A DNA stretch of 64,000 nt from BOG-908 sp965198855 (GTDB lineage Bacteria; Pseudomonadota; Alphaproteobacteria; Acetobacterales; Acetobacteraceae), in the NCBI GenBank assembly GCA_965198855.1, contig CBDAPZ010000002.1:1736001-1800000 (forward strand), written 5' to 3'. Shown here piece after piece: positions 52,635-60,579 of the stretch. Made by a program: the position numbers and the translations under genes. Each line of letters starts with the position of its first letter. The first letter of the stretch is position 1. The notes beneath the pieces are model-generated. The model made no database searches, was not told the origin of the DNA, and worked only from the letters and a program-made list of their open reading frames with translations.

Positions 52635-53798
52635 GTGGACTTTGAGTTGGCGGAAGAATACCGGGCATTTCGCGATGTTACCCGCCGCTGGGTGGAAGCA
52701 GAACTCCCCAAGGCATGGTCGCGGGAACTGGAGCGCGACGAGCATAAATACCCGTTCGCTCTATGGGACAAATTCACTGAAGCCGGTTTTCACGGCATAG
52801 GCATTCCCGAGGAATATGGCGGGCAGGGCGGTGATGTCACCATGCAGATGCTGCTGGCGCGCGAACTCGCGCGTTCGCTGGGCGGCCTTGCCTGGATCTG
52901 GGGCATCACTTCGTTTGCCGGTTCGAAATCCATAGGGCTCTACGGCACCGAAGCGCAGAAAGCCAAGTTCCTGCCGCTTATCGCCACCGGCCAATTGAAG
53001 GCCGCCATCGCCTTCACCGAGCCCTCCGGCGGCACAGACCTGCTCGGCTCGATGCGCACCACCGCGGAGCCCGCCGATGGCGGCTGGATCCTGAATGGCG
53101 AAAAGATATGGAGCTCTTCGGCGCACGTCGCCGATTATCTCCTGTGCATCGCCCGCAGCGACAAGAACGTCGCGAAAAAGCACCAGGGCCTGACGCTGTT
53201 CTGGGTGCCGACGAAAACACCCGGCATCACCATCACGCCGCTGGCGAAACTCGGCATGCGCTCGATGGGCTCCTGCGCCGTACATTTTGAGAACGTTTTT
53301 GTAGAAAACGAGAACGTTCTGGGTGAGCCGCACCGCGCCTGGTATACGCTGCTGCCGACGCTCAACAACGAGCGGATCATGGTTGGCGCCTTCTGCCTTG
53401 GCGTGATCGACGGTGTTCTGGAGGATGCGCTCGACTACATGAAGCAGCGGCAGGCCTTTGGCGGCCCGATCGGACGTTTCCAGATCCTGCAGCATTACGT
53501 GGCCGATATCGCGACCATGCAGACCACCACAGAGCTGATGCTGAATTTCTGTGCCTGGAAGCAGAGCAAGGGTGAGAATGTCGGCAACGAAGCGAACATG
53601 TTGAAGCTCATGGCCTCGGAAAATGCCAACACGGCCGCCGATCTTGGCATCCAGATTCTCGGCGGCATGGGCTATTCCGCCGAAACCGACATGCAGCGCT
53701 ACTGGCGCGACTCACGCCTGTGGCGCATCGGCCCCATTACCAACGAGATGGTCCGCAACAGCATTGCCGAGCACCTAGGCCTCCCAAGGTCTTTCTAA
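52635..53798 (+). CDS. Acyl-CoA dehydrogenase (isovaleryl/long-chain type catalytic base)
   Basis: 387 aa from the GTG at 52635, chosen for AGGGG 8 bp upstream and a typical VDFELAEEYRAFRD start; an ATG at 52608 is possible. Motifs: IAFTEPSGGTDLLG, RQAFGGPIGRFQ and ILGGMGYSAETDM. At the usual medium-chain Glu position it reads RIGPITNEM, while LNNERIMVG carries a Glu where isovaleryl/long-chain types have it. It introduces a double bond into an acyl-CoA. It follows the MFS gene and precedes a repeat. Confidence 0.9.
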   Translation: MDFELAEEYRAFRDVTRRWVEAELPKAWSRELERDEHKYPFALWDKFTEAGFHGIGIPEEYGGQGGDVTMQMLLARELARSLGGLAWIWGITSFAGSKSIGLYGTEAQKAKFLPLIATGQLKAAIAFTEPSGGTDLLGSMRTTAEPADGGWILNGEKIWSSSAHVADYLLCIARSDKNVAKKHQGLTLFWVPTKTPGITITPLAKLGMRSMGSCAVHFENVFVENENVLGEPHRAWYTLLPTLNNERIMVGAFCLGVIDGVLEDALDYMKQRQAFGGPIGRFQILQHYVADIATMQTTTELMLNFCAWKQSKGENVGNEANMLKLMASENANTAADLGIQILGGMGYSAETDMQRYWRDSRLWRIGPITNEMVRNSIAEHLGLPRSF

Positions 53799-53800
53799 AG

Positions 53801-53843
53801 TAAAAGTTTTTTGCGTCTTTTTTCAAAAAAGAAGCGCTTCCTT
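53801..53843. repeat. Single hairpin repeat, right-hand orientation
   Basis: AAAAGTTTTTTGC, then GTCTTTTTTC / AAAAAAGAAGC, between the acyl-CoA dehydrogenase and PQQ dehydrogenase genes. Confidence 0.85.
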
Positions 53844-53861
53844 CCCTTCACTGGCATTTGA

Positions 53862-56195
53862 ATGTTGCACCCCCAAGGCCGCCCTCCCTATATCGTTTCC
53901 GCGTTACTCTTCCTCATCGGCGTTTTTCTAGTCTTACCCGGCGTCTATCTGGCCCTCCTCGGCGGATCTCCCTATTACATTGTAGCTGGCGTGCTCTGCA
54001 TCGTTTCGGCAGCTCTGCTGTGGCGTGGCGATGCGAGGGCCTTGCCGGTTTACGCCCTGCTTCTTGCAGGCACCGTGATCTGGTCGGTATGGGAGGTGGG
54101 TTTCGACGGCTGGGCTCTGTTACCGCGCGATTTCGGCCCGATTCTGCTGGGGATATGGCTCGCATTGCCATTGACACGGTGCCGCCTTGGCGCCGGGCCT
54201 TGGTTCGGTTGGCTCGTGGCGGCGTGTGTGGTGGCATTGCCGCTGAGCGTTTTTTTCGCGACACTGAGTGAACTTGCGCCTGCACCCACGGTGGAGGCCT
54301 CGGCCCAACCCACGAACATGGCAGATGGCGATTGGACCGCTTATGGCCGCGATAAGGCTGGCACGCGGTTTTCACCGCTCGCGCAGATAACCGCGCAAAA
54401 TGTGAGCAAGCTAGCCCCGGTCTGGCAGTTCCACACCGGCATCCCCTCCAACATGCGCGTTTCGTTGGAAGTGACGCCGCTCAAGATCCGCGACCGGCTT
54501 TATCTATGCACCGGCTATGACGACATCATCGCGCTCGACGCAGAGACTGGGAAACAGGTTTGGCGTTATCGAGCACATCCCGATCCGTCCGGCCTTTATG
54601 CCGGCACCTGCCGCGGTGTCGCGTATTATCGGACACCGGCGCCGGTGTCGCCCGATGCGGCTTGCACGGAGCGCCTGCTGATGGCGACCGTCGATCGTCG
54701 TCTGATTGCGGTTGATTTGCGGGATGGGAAACCTTGCGACGGCTTTGGCAAGGATGGCGCGGTTGATCTGGGCGTCGGCATGGGCCCGGTCGAGCCCGGC
54801 TATTATTTTGTCAGTTCAGCGCCACAGGTAGTGCGCGGCCGCGTGGTGCTCGGCGGCTGGGTGACGGATGGTCAGTATGTGGGCGAACCATCCGGGGTGA
54901 TCCGCGCCTTCGACGCCGTGACCGGTGCATTTGCCTGGGCCTGGGACATGGGCCGCCCCGACCAGCGCGGCCTGCCGTCGGACGGGCAGAGTTTTACCCG
55001 TGGCACCCCGAATAGCTGGGCGCCGATCAGCGCCGATGAAGAGCTTGGCCTTGTTTATCTGCCCACCGGCAATGCGACGCCCGATTATTACGGCGGATAC
55101 CGGAACGCAGTGGACGACAAATATTCCAGCTCGGTGGTGGCGCTCGATGCGGAAACCGGCGTGCTGCGCTGGTCTTTCCAGACGACGCATCACGATCTCT
55201 GGGATTACGATGTGCCGTCGCAGCCGAGCCTCGTCGATTTGCCGGGCGGCGTGAAAGCGCTTCTGCAGCCGACCAAGCGCGGCGAGATCTTCATGCTCGA
55301 TCGCCGTACCGGCGCGCCGCTTGCCGATGTGGAAGAACGCGCGGTCCCCCAAGGTGGTGTGCCAGGCGAAAGGCTAGCCCCAACCCAACCGTTTTCAACC
55401 GGTTTGCCGAGTTTTGCGGGACCCATGCCTACTGAGGCCCGCATGTGGGGATTGACCCCGTTCGACCAGCTTTGGTGCCGCATCAAGTTCCGCGAGGCTC
55501 GCTTCGAAGGCACCATGACGCCGCTTGGCACCGACCGGCCTACGCTCACCTATCCCGGATTTCTCGGCGGCATGGATTGGGGCAGCGTTTCGATCGATCT
55601 GTCGCGCAATCTGATGATCGTCAATTCCAACCGTGTCGGCAATTACAACCGGCTGATCCCACGTGCGGAAGCCGATAAGCTCGGCATCAAACCGTTCTCG
55701 GCGCGCGGCCACGATTATGCCGGCGGCCCGGTGGCGCAAGCTGGCACACCCTATGCCGTCAGCGTAGCGCCCTTTCTCTCACCGCTTGTGGTGCCCTGCA
55801 CGCAACCGCCCTATGGGATGATATCCGCGGTTGATTTGACGACAAAGCGCCTGGTTTGGTCGAAGCCTTTCGGCACCGGACAGGATAGCGGCCCGCTCAC
55901 CTCGCGATCGCATCTGCCGCTCACGATGGGCGTGCCGAACATAGGTGGATCAGTGGCGACCAAGGGCGGCGTATTTTTCATCGGCGCCGCGCAGGATGAT
56001 TTCCTGCGGGCGTTCGAGACCGCAACAGGGCGTGAGCTTTGGCGCGCGCGCCTGCCCGCCGGCGGCCAGGCGACGCCAATGACATACTGGTCAGCGGCCA
56101 GCGACCGCCAGTTCGTTCTCATCGCCGCCGGTGGTCATGGCGGCTTGCTCACCACGTCCGGAGATACCCTGTCGGCTTACGCCCTACCAAAATAG
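53862..56195 (+). CDS. Membrane-bound PQQ-dependent dehydrogenase (glucose/quinate/shikimate type)
   Basis: 777 aa, the usual size. About five transmembrane segments occupy residues 10-145, followed by a periplasmic eight-blade PQQ propeller starting near DWTAYGRDKAGTRFSPL. Typical features are WRYRAHPD, CRGVAYY, LPTGNATPDYYGGYR, HHDLWDYDVPSQP and PTKRGEIFMLDR. It oxidises a polyol or sugar-type alcohol in the periplasm and passes electrons to ubiquinone. The substrate is not determined. Two short hairpins follow the stop. Confidence 0.93.
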   Translation: MLHPQGRPPYIVSALLFLIGVFLVLPGVYLALLGGSPYYIVAGVLCIVSAALLWRGDARALPVYALLLAGTVIWSVWEVGFDGWALLPRDFGPILLGIWLALPLTRCRLGAGPWFGWLVAACVVALPLSVFFATLSELAPAPTVEASAQPTNMADGDWTAYGRDKAGTRFSPLAQITAQNVSKLAPVWQFHTGIPSNMRVSLEVTPLKIRDRLYLCTGYDDIIALDAETGKQVWRYRAHPDPSGLYAGTCRGVAYYRTPAPVSPDAACTERLLMATVDRRLIAVDLRDGKPCDGFGKDGAVDLGVGMGPVEPGYYFVSSAPQVVRGRVVLGGWVTDGQYVGEPSGVIRAFDAVTGAFAWAWDMGRPDQRGLPSDGQSFTRGTPNSWAPISADEELGLVYLPTGNATPDYYGGYRNAVDDKYSSSVVALDAETGVLRWSFQTTHHDLWDYDVPSQPSLVDLPGGVKALLQPTKRGEIFMLDRRTGAPLADVEERAVPQGGVPGERLAPTQPFSTGLPSFAGPMPTEARMWGLTPFDQLWCRIKFREARFEGTMTPLGTDRPTLTYPGFLGGMDWGSVSIDLSRNLMIVNSNRVGNYNRLIPRAEADKLGIKPFSARGHDYAGGPVAQAGTPYAVSVAPFLSPLVVPCTQPPYGMISAVDLTTKRLVWSKPFGTGQDSGPLTSRSHLPLTMGVPNIGGSVATKGGVFFIGAAQDDFLRAFETATGRELWRARLPAGGQATPMTYWSAASDRQFVLIAAGGHGGLLTTSGDTLSAYALPK

Positions 56196-56226
56196 GGCGC
56201 CTTGGATGGAGCCGGAGGCTCCTTTT
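56181..56226 (+). terminator. Tandem hairpin terminator after the PQQ dehydrogenase
   Basis: A GCCCTA / TAGGGC hairpin (56181-56198) overlaps the stop. It is followed by GGAGCC-GGA-GGCTCC (56208-56222) with TTTT, a Rho-independent type structure. Confidence 0.65.
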
Positions 56227-56333
56227 AGTGCAGTGCAGCAAATTATGCTGGTATTGGTAAGCAACGCTAGTATTATCCGGCCAACCGCCAGATGGGTGGG
56301 AAGGGGCGCTTAGCCCAGGCCGGAGACGACGAC

Positions 56334-56588
56334 ATGACACGCCATCTGAAATACCTTACCATATTCGTCCTCGCCGCGGCGCCATTGGCGCATGCCATTG
56401 CCCAGTCGAAACCGGGATCGGACCAGCAGTCAAAATATGCTGAGCAGGCTTTGAAAAGCTGTAATTACGACCTGGATCACGATCATTTTGCCGATTATGC
56501 GACAGTTGATGATTGTGTTGCCGACCGCACGCAGAAATTGTCACGTGCGGACCAGGCAAAAGCGGCGAACGGAATAAAGCCGAATTGA
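56334..56588 (+). CDS. Small secreted/periplasmic protein of unknown function
   Basis: 84 aa. The N-terminus has a signal peptide: a basic start (MTRHLKY), a hydrophobic core (LTIFVLAAAPLAHA) and a likely cleavage after AHA or AIA. The mature part is about 60 residues, charged, with two Cys (KSCNYD, DDCVAD) that could pair. I do not recognise a family. GGAG lies upstream of the start. It is placed between the PQQ dehydrogenase and the TonB receptor (opposite strand). Confidence 0.65.
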   Translation: MTRHLKYLTIFVLAAAPLAHAIAQSKPGSDQQSKYAEQALKSCNYDLDHDHFADYATVDDCVADRTQKLSRADQAKAANGIKPN

Positions 56589-56591
56589 CCT

Positions 56592-56634
56592 CAAGAGAGG
56601 CCCTCTTTTCGTCAGAAAAGAGCGCCTTTCTTAC
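56592..56634. repeat. Degenerate single hairpin repeat between convergent genes
   Basis: CCCTCTTTTCGTCAGAAAAGAG, then CGCCTTTCTTAC, right-hand orientation, just after the TonB receptor stop on the minus strand. Confidence 0.6.
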
Positions 56635-56639
56635 AGCCT

Positions 56640-59075
56640 TCAGAACGTATAGCGCAGTTCCACACCAAAGATCCTCGGTTGCGCATAGGCTACCGAAGAG
56701 ACCGGGAAAGTCTGCAGAAGCACCACAGGTGCCTGCAGATAGGAACGATTGAGGATATTGTTTACAAAGAAAGACAGGTCGAAGCGGCTGCCATAGATGT
56801 TGTTCAGCGCCAGCCGCGCATTGCCCACACCATAGCCAGGCAGCGGGATGCCATACTGGCCGCTAAAGCTGCCGGTCTGATACCAGTCTGCGTTGAGCAG
56901 CAGGTCGCCTTGCAGCGGGTGAACGGGAGCGAGATAAGAGACGATCGCCGAGCCCGAGAAGCGCGGCGTCGGCAAGGTGATCTGTCCTTTGGCAAGCGAC
57001 AGCCCAGCGACAGGGGGCGCCAGCACGCGATCGACGTTTGCGTTGCTGTAGGCGCCTTCAAGATCGACGGTAAGGCCGTCGATCGGCTGCACGATCAGGC
57101 TGGCTTCGATGCCTTCGTTGGTTTCATCGGCTGCATTGATGCCAACCGACTGGTTCGTCGGAAGGTCAGGGGCGGACAGGTAAATGCCGGTTCCCGCAAC
57201 GTTGAAGAATTGAACCGCACCCTGATAATACTCGATATAGGCGGAAATATCAAAGCGCGCGGAAACGTTGCCGATACGGAAATCGGTTTTCGAGCCGATT
57301 TCCAGGTCGGTCAGTTTCTCCGCGCCGGTCTTTTGCACCGAGCGCAGATCAGGGCATCTGTTGCCTGGTCCTGTGCAGCCCGGAGCGCCAACGAACGCAG
57401 GCACCACCACGCCGCCTGTGGTATAAGGCGTGGTGAAAAGGGGCGTGTTGACGTTCACCCCGCGGTAGCCGCGGCGGCTGGTGATGTAGAGGAATTCGTG
57501 AGAGCTCAGCTTGTAATCGAAGCCGATGGTCCAGCTCGGCTCTGAACCCTCCGAGCCCAAATCGCCAGCGCCGGTGACCGACGTGCCAAGCCGCGCCGCA
57601 GCTTCGCATTGCGCGCTGCTCGCGTAGCCTGAAATGCCAAGCACGGTGCCGCCGCACGCATGCACCTCGTCCCAACTATACCGATAGCCGATGTTGAAGC
57701 TCAGGCCATCAAGGACGAAGTCTGATAGGTTGAATGAGCTTTGACCGTAGATGGCATAATTGTGGTCGGTCACGAGTGCGGTGACGCCGGGGGCCGGCAC
57801 GCCGCCAATCGAGAAAGCCGAAAACTGGGATCCGTTGCCGCCTGCAGGGCTGTCGTCGTTCACGAAGCCGCCCAGGATCCAGTTGATCCGGTTATTCCAT
57901 GAATGGCCGATCAACTGGGCTTCATCCGTAAAATATTGCTGGTTTTGGGTCTGGCCCGCGTTGAAGAGGGTGAACGGCAGAGGCCCGACCGGCGTGGCCA
58001 GTGCAAGCGATGGCACCGCTCCCGTATTGATCAGCTCATTATTGAACGCCTTGCGAAAACTGATGATGTTGCGCACCTGCAGGTCGGAGTCCAGATCAAC
58101 GCGCGTATCGTTCAAAATGCCTAATGAACGGCTGAATGCGACACCGTTGCCGATACCGTCATCAAAAGCGTAGTAGGGTCCGGCCGCCTTCTGGACGGCA
58201 AGAAAGCGGGCGATCTGCGGATCGATCAACGCCGAAAGCCCCGGAACAACCCCTGCATGTTGCGAATATAGGTAATCGCCAAGGGCTCCCTGAGGCGAAA
58301 CCGAATAGTCGAAAATCGTGCTGCTGCGAATATAATCGGTTGGCTTCACCAGCAGTGAGACCCGGTAACTGTCCTGATTGATATCGGAATACCGCGCGTC
58401 GCTATTGATCGACTTTACAAATCCGTCCTGACGACGCAGTTGGCCCGAAATGCGCAGTTCCACCTTGTCGGGCACGATCGGGATGTTGACTGCGCCGCTC
58501 CAGAATTCGTGGTTATAGTTGCCAATTTGCCCATCGATGTAGCCACTCAGCTTGTCGGTCGGTGGCTCGGGTGAGATAACGACCGCACCGCCAAGCGCAT
58601 TACGTCCAAACAACGTTCCCTGGGGGCCTTTCAACACCTGTACGTTGCTTATGTCGAAGAAAGGCACATTGGAAGCAATGCCGGGAAGGGGGACATCCGA
58701 GAAATAGGTCACCACGGCGGGGATGCCCTGGCCCAAGGGAATGCGCGAGAGTCCGCGCAACACGACGTCGTCGGTGTTCTCGCCGCCATTGGAGTTGTAG
58801 TGAAACCCGGGGACGACGTTATTCAAGTCCTGGATGTTCGTCACGTTCTGGTTCTTGAGTTTGGTCGCTGTCAGCACGCTGACAGAGACCGGCGTCGTTT
58901 GTGCCCGCTCGGCGCGCCGCCGGGCGGTGACTACAACTTCCTCGATACCCTTTCGCTGAACCGACGGATGCGTTGCCGTCGGAGGAGCGGGATCTTGGGC
59001 GAAGGCAGTTGCGAAAGCGCCTAGTTGCACGCCTGTCAACACGGTCGAAACGAACATTTGTTTCGTTGTTAGCAT
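56640..59075 (-). CDS. TonB-dependent outer-membrane receptor
   Basis: 811 aa. It has a signal peptide, then a TonB-box-like and plug region (GIEEVVVTARR, TPVSVSVLTA, LNNVVPGFHYNS, LFGRNALGGAVVI) and a long beta-barrel ending in GVELRYTF with a terminal Phe. It carries bulky or scarce ligands across the outer membrane. Here it is likely to import the hydrophobic substrate of the cluster (inference). Two copies of the shared palindrome lie 114 and 271 bp upstream. Confidence 0.93.
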   Translation of the reverse strand: MLTTKQMFVSTVLTGVQLGAFATAFAQDPAPPTATHPSVQRKGIEEVVVTARRRAERAQTTPVSVSVLTATKLKNQNVTNIQDLNNVVPGFHYNSNGGENTDDVVLRGLSRIPLGQGIPAVVTYFSDVPLPGIASNVPFFDISNVQVLKGPQGTLFGRNALGGAVVISPEPPTDKLSGYIDGQIGNYNHEFWSGAVNIPIVPDKVELRISGQLRRQDGFVKSINSDARYSDINQDSYRVSLLVKPTDYIRSSTIFDYSVSPQGALGDYLYSQHAGVVPGLSALIDPQIARFLAVQKAAGPYYAFDDGIGNGVAFSRSLGILNDTRVDLDSDLQVRNIISFRKAFNNELINTGAVPSLALATPVGPLPFTLFNAGQTQNQQYFTDEAQLIGHSWNNRINWILGGFVNDDSPAGGNGSQFSAFSIGGVPAPGVTALVTDHNYAIYGQSSFNLSDFVLDGLSFNIGYRYSWDEVHACGGTVLGISGYASSAQCEAAARLGTSVTGAGDLGSEGSEPSWTIGFDYKLSSHEFLYITSRRGYRGVNVNTPLFTTPYTTGGVVVPAFVGAPGCTGPGNRCPDLRSVQKTGAEKLTDLEIGSKTDFRIGNVSARFDISAYIEYYQGAVQFFNVAGTGIYLSAPDLPTNQSVGINAADETNEGIEASLIVQPIDGLTVDLEGAYSNANVDRVLAPPVAGLSLAKGQITLPTPRFSGSAIVSYLAPVHPLQGDLLLNADWYQTGSFSGQYGIPLPGYGVGNARLALNNIYGSRFDLSFFVNNILNRSYLQAPVVLLQTFPVSSVAYAQPRIFGVELRYTF

Positions 59076-59188
59076 TTAAGCACTCCCCGTCAGCCGGTTT
59101 GTCCAGCAGAAATTCATTTGCCTGCAGCAATTGCCACTATCGAGCCTTGCCCAGCACGCACACGTAGAGGTGTATGGAAAGCCACTTG

Positions 59189-59204
59189 CCTATCGCAGGG
59201 TAGG
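59189..59204. promoter_or_regulatory. Operator of the shared palindrome family upstream of the TonB receptor (CCTATC-GCAG-GGTAGG)
   Basis: All 12 half-site positions fit CCTNYC/GRTAGG. It is one of two copies upstream of the receptor; the copies start 157 bp apart, about 15 helical turns. Confidence 0.65.
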
Positions 59205-59345
59205 ATTTGCCGAACCAGCGCAGGCATGGTCAGCAATAAGCCGTCTCACCTCTTTCAGCCGGGATCTACACGTTTGTTGCGGTGCAGCACTGCCGACAAA
59301 TGACTTTCTAAGTACGATCGGTTGACGCTTGAACGAACGGACTAA

Positions 59346-59361
59346 CCTTCCTGCGGGTAGG
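59346..59361. promoter_or_regulatory. Second operator copy upstream of the TonB receptor (CCTTCC-TGCG-GGTAGG)
   Basis: It matches CCTNYC/GRTAGG fully. It is 271 bp from the receptor start and may be an upstream auxiliary site. Confidence 0.55.
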
Positions 59362-59426
59362 TGCACTATAAAGCGTGCATGCGATGCAGCGTGCGCATGT
59401 AGCCCTACGTCGCGTTTGAAGCAGAG

Positions 59427-59603
59427 GTCACAAAATATGCACTCGTCAGCTTCGATCGTATAATGGATGTTAAGGAAGCCGAGTGTGCCGGACTTGTGTC
59501 TCGCATATTTTCCACTGCATATCTTATCGATGAGACACTGAAGATCGCCAGGACCATCAGCAACGTGGAATCGCTCTCCGAAATCGGCAACAAAGAATGG
59601 TAA
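59427..59603 (+). pseudogene. Broken enoyl-CoA hydratase fragment
   Basis: The frame reads MDVKEAECAGLVSRIF, then LIDETLKIARTIS, matching the crotonase segment normally written (M)DAxEAERAGLVSRV followed by LxxEALKxAxxIA. Only about 55 residues remain; the active-site half is missing, and it ends in a stop after IGNKEW. A relic of a lost beta-oxidation gene. Confidence 0.7.
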
Positions 59604-59984
59604 ACTCGGGTTTGTGACGGCCTTTACATAGGACATTCAGTTCGGGCGCCGCCTCGTCAACGAGCTTTGTGCAACAAAGAACAAGAAAGAGGGTGTGTTC
59701 TCCGTAGTCAAACAGCATAAGCAGCTTGGACGAAGGCCAAGCCATCTTGCTTACAGATGCTCTCGGTAACCGCGGGAGAACCACAAGCCGGGGTTCATCA
59801 TCCACACCGTTGGCTGGCCGGCAGATAGCAGCACTTATGCAGGGTCATGGCTGTATCATTCCGGCGATGGGCTTCCTATCCGGTCAAGTTCCTAATGCGG
59901 TATTCCGGCAGGGCGAGCAAAACAAACTGATAGTGCCAACTGCCAAGGCATCAACTGTCTAAAGGCAAGTCATTCACAACGATT
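59604..59984. other. Decayed intergenic DNA
   Basis: No intact gene is recognised. Short open frames exist on both strands but lack family features. It lies between the hydratase relic and the transposase end, so it is probably old mobile-element debris. Confidence 0.5.
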
Positions 59985-60209
59985 GTTCTAAACAGCGGCA
60001 TCTATGCCATGCAGAGGTTCGATAGGTCTTTGCGCCAGGACATAGATGCCGTTCGGAGTGCGATGACGGAACCATGGAGCAATGGGCAAGCCGAAGGTCA
60101 GATCAATAAATTGAAGACTCTCAAACGTGGGATGTATGGCCGGGCCAGCGTCGAACTTCTTCGAGCTCGCATGCTGCCACTGCAACAGTCGATGCCTCAC
60201 ACGGTTTGA
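59985..60209 (+). pseudogene. ISL3-type transposase, C-terminal remnant
   Basis: Residues SGIYAMQRFDRSLRQDID, then EPWSNGQAEGQINKLKTLKR and MYGRASVELLRARML match the end of ISL3-like (IS204/IS1001/IS1165) transposases, where the WSNG-EG motif holds the last catalytic Glu. The N-terminal two thirds are absent and no terminal repeats were seen, so the element is dead. Confidence 0.8.
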
Positions 60210-60579
60210 GGAAGACGCCGAGCAATGCAGTCATCGTGTTCGCCCGTTGTTGAAGGGCGGCAGCGCAAGTCGCCGCCATAATATAGCTTGCGCCGAGCAA
60301 CCCTCGGAATGCGACAATCAACATTGAAGCAGCTTGGCATGCAGCCACCCGCGTCCCCGGCTCCCATACCGGCACAGGGTTCCGGCTAGGCTCAGGACGC
60401 CCGGTAACATGGTTGGTGCGGCATCTGTACGCCTTGGGCCGTTGCTATGTCAGATGCCACCCCTTGCTGAGAATATAGTCGACCGGCTGTCCAACCCGAT
60501 CGGTTATACAACCTTACATTGTATCTTCCTGCAATTTTTGGTTGTGTATTATCTATCGCTTGATCAAAGATATTCCGAC
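60210..60579. other. Intergenic region upstream of the GGDEF-EAL gene
   Basis: No supported gene. The open frame reaching back to 60334 lacks recognisable features and has unusual composition. The final 100 bp are AT-richer and probably hold the promoter of the GGDEF-EAL gene, but I could not fit a convincing -35/-10 pair. Confidence 0.5.

Noticed and set aside
59190..59636. 148-codon minus-strand open frame
   Set aside because: It spans the operators and the decayed hydratase relic on the opposite strand; no recognisable features and no ribosome site.
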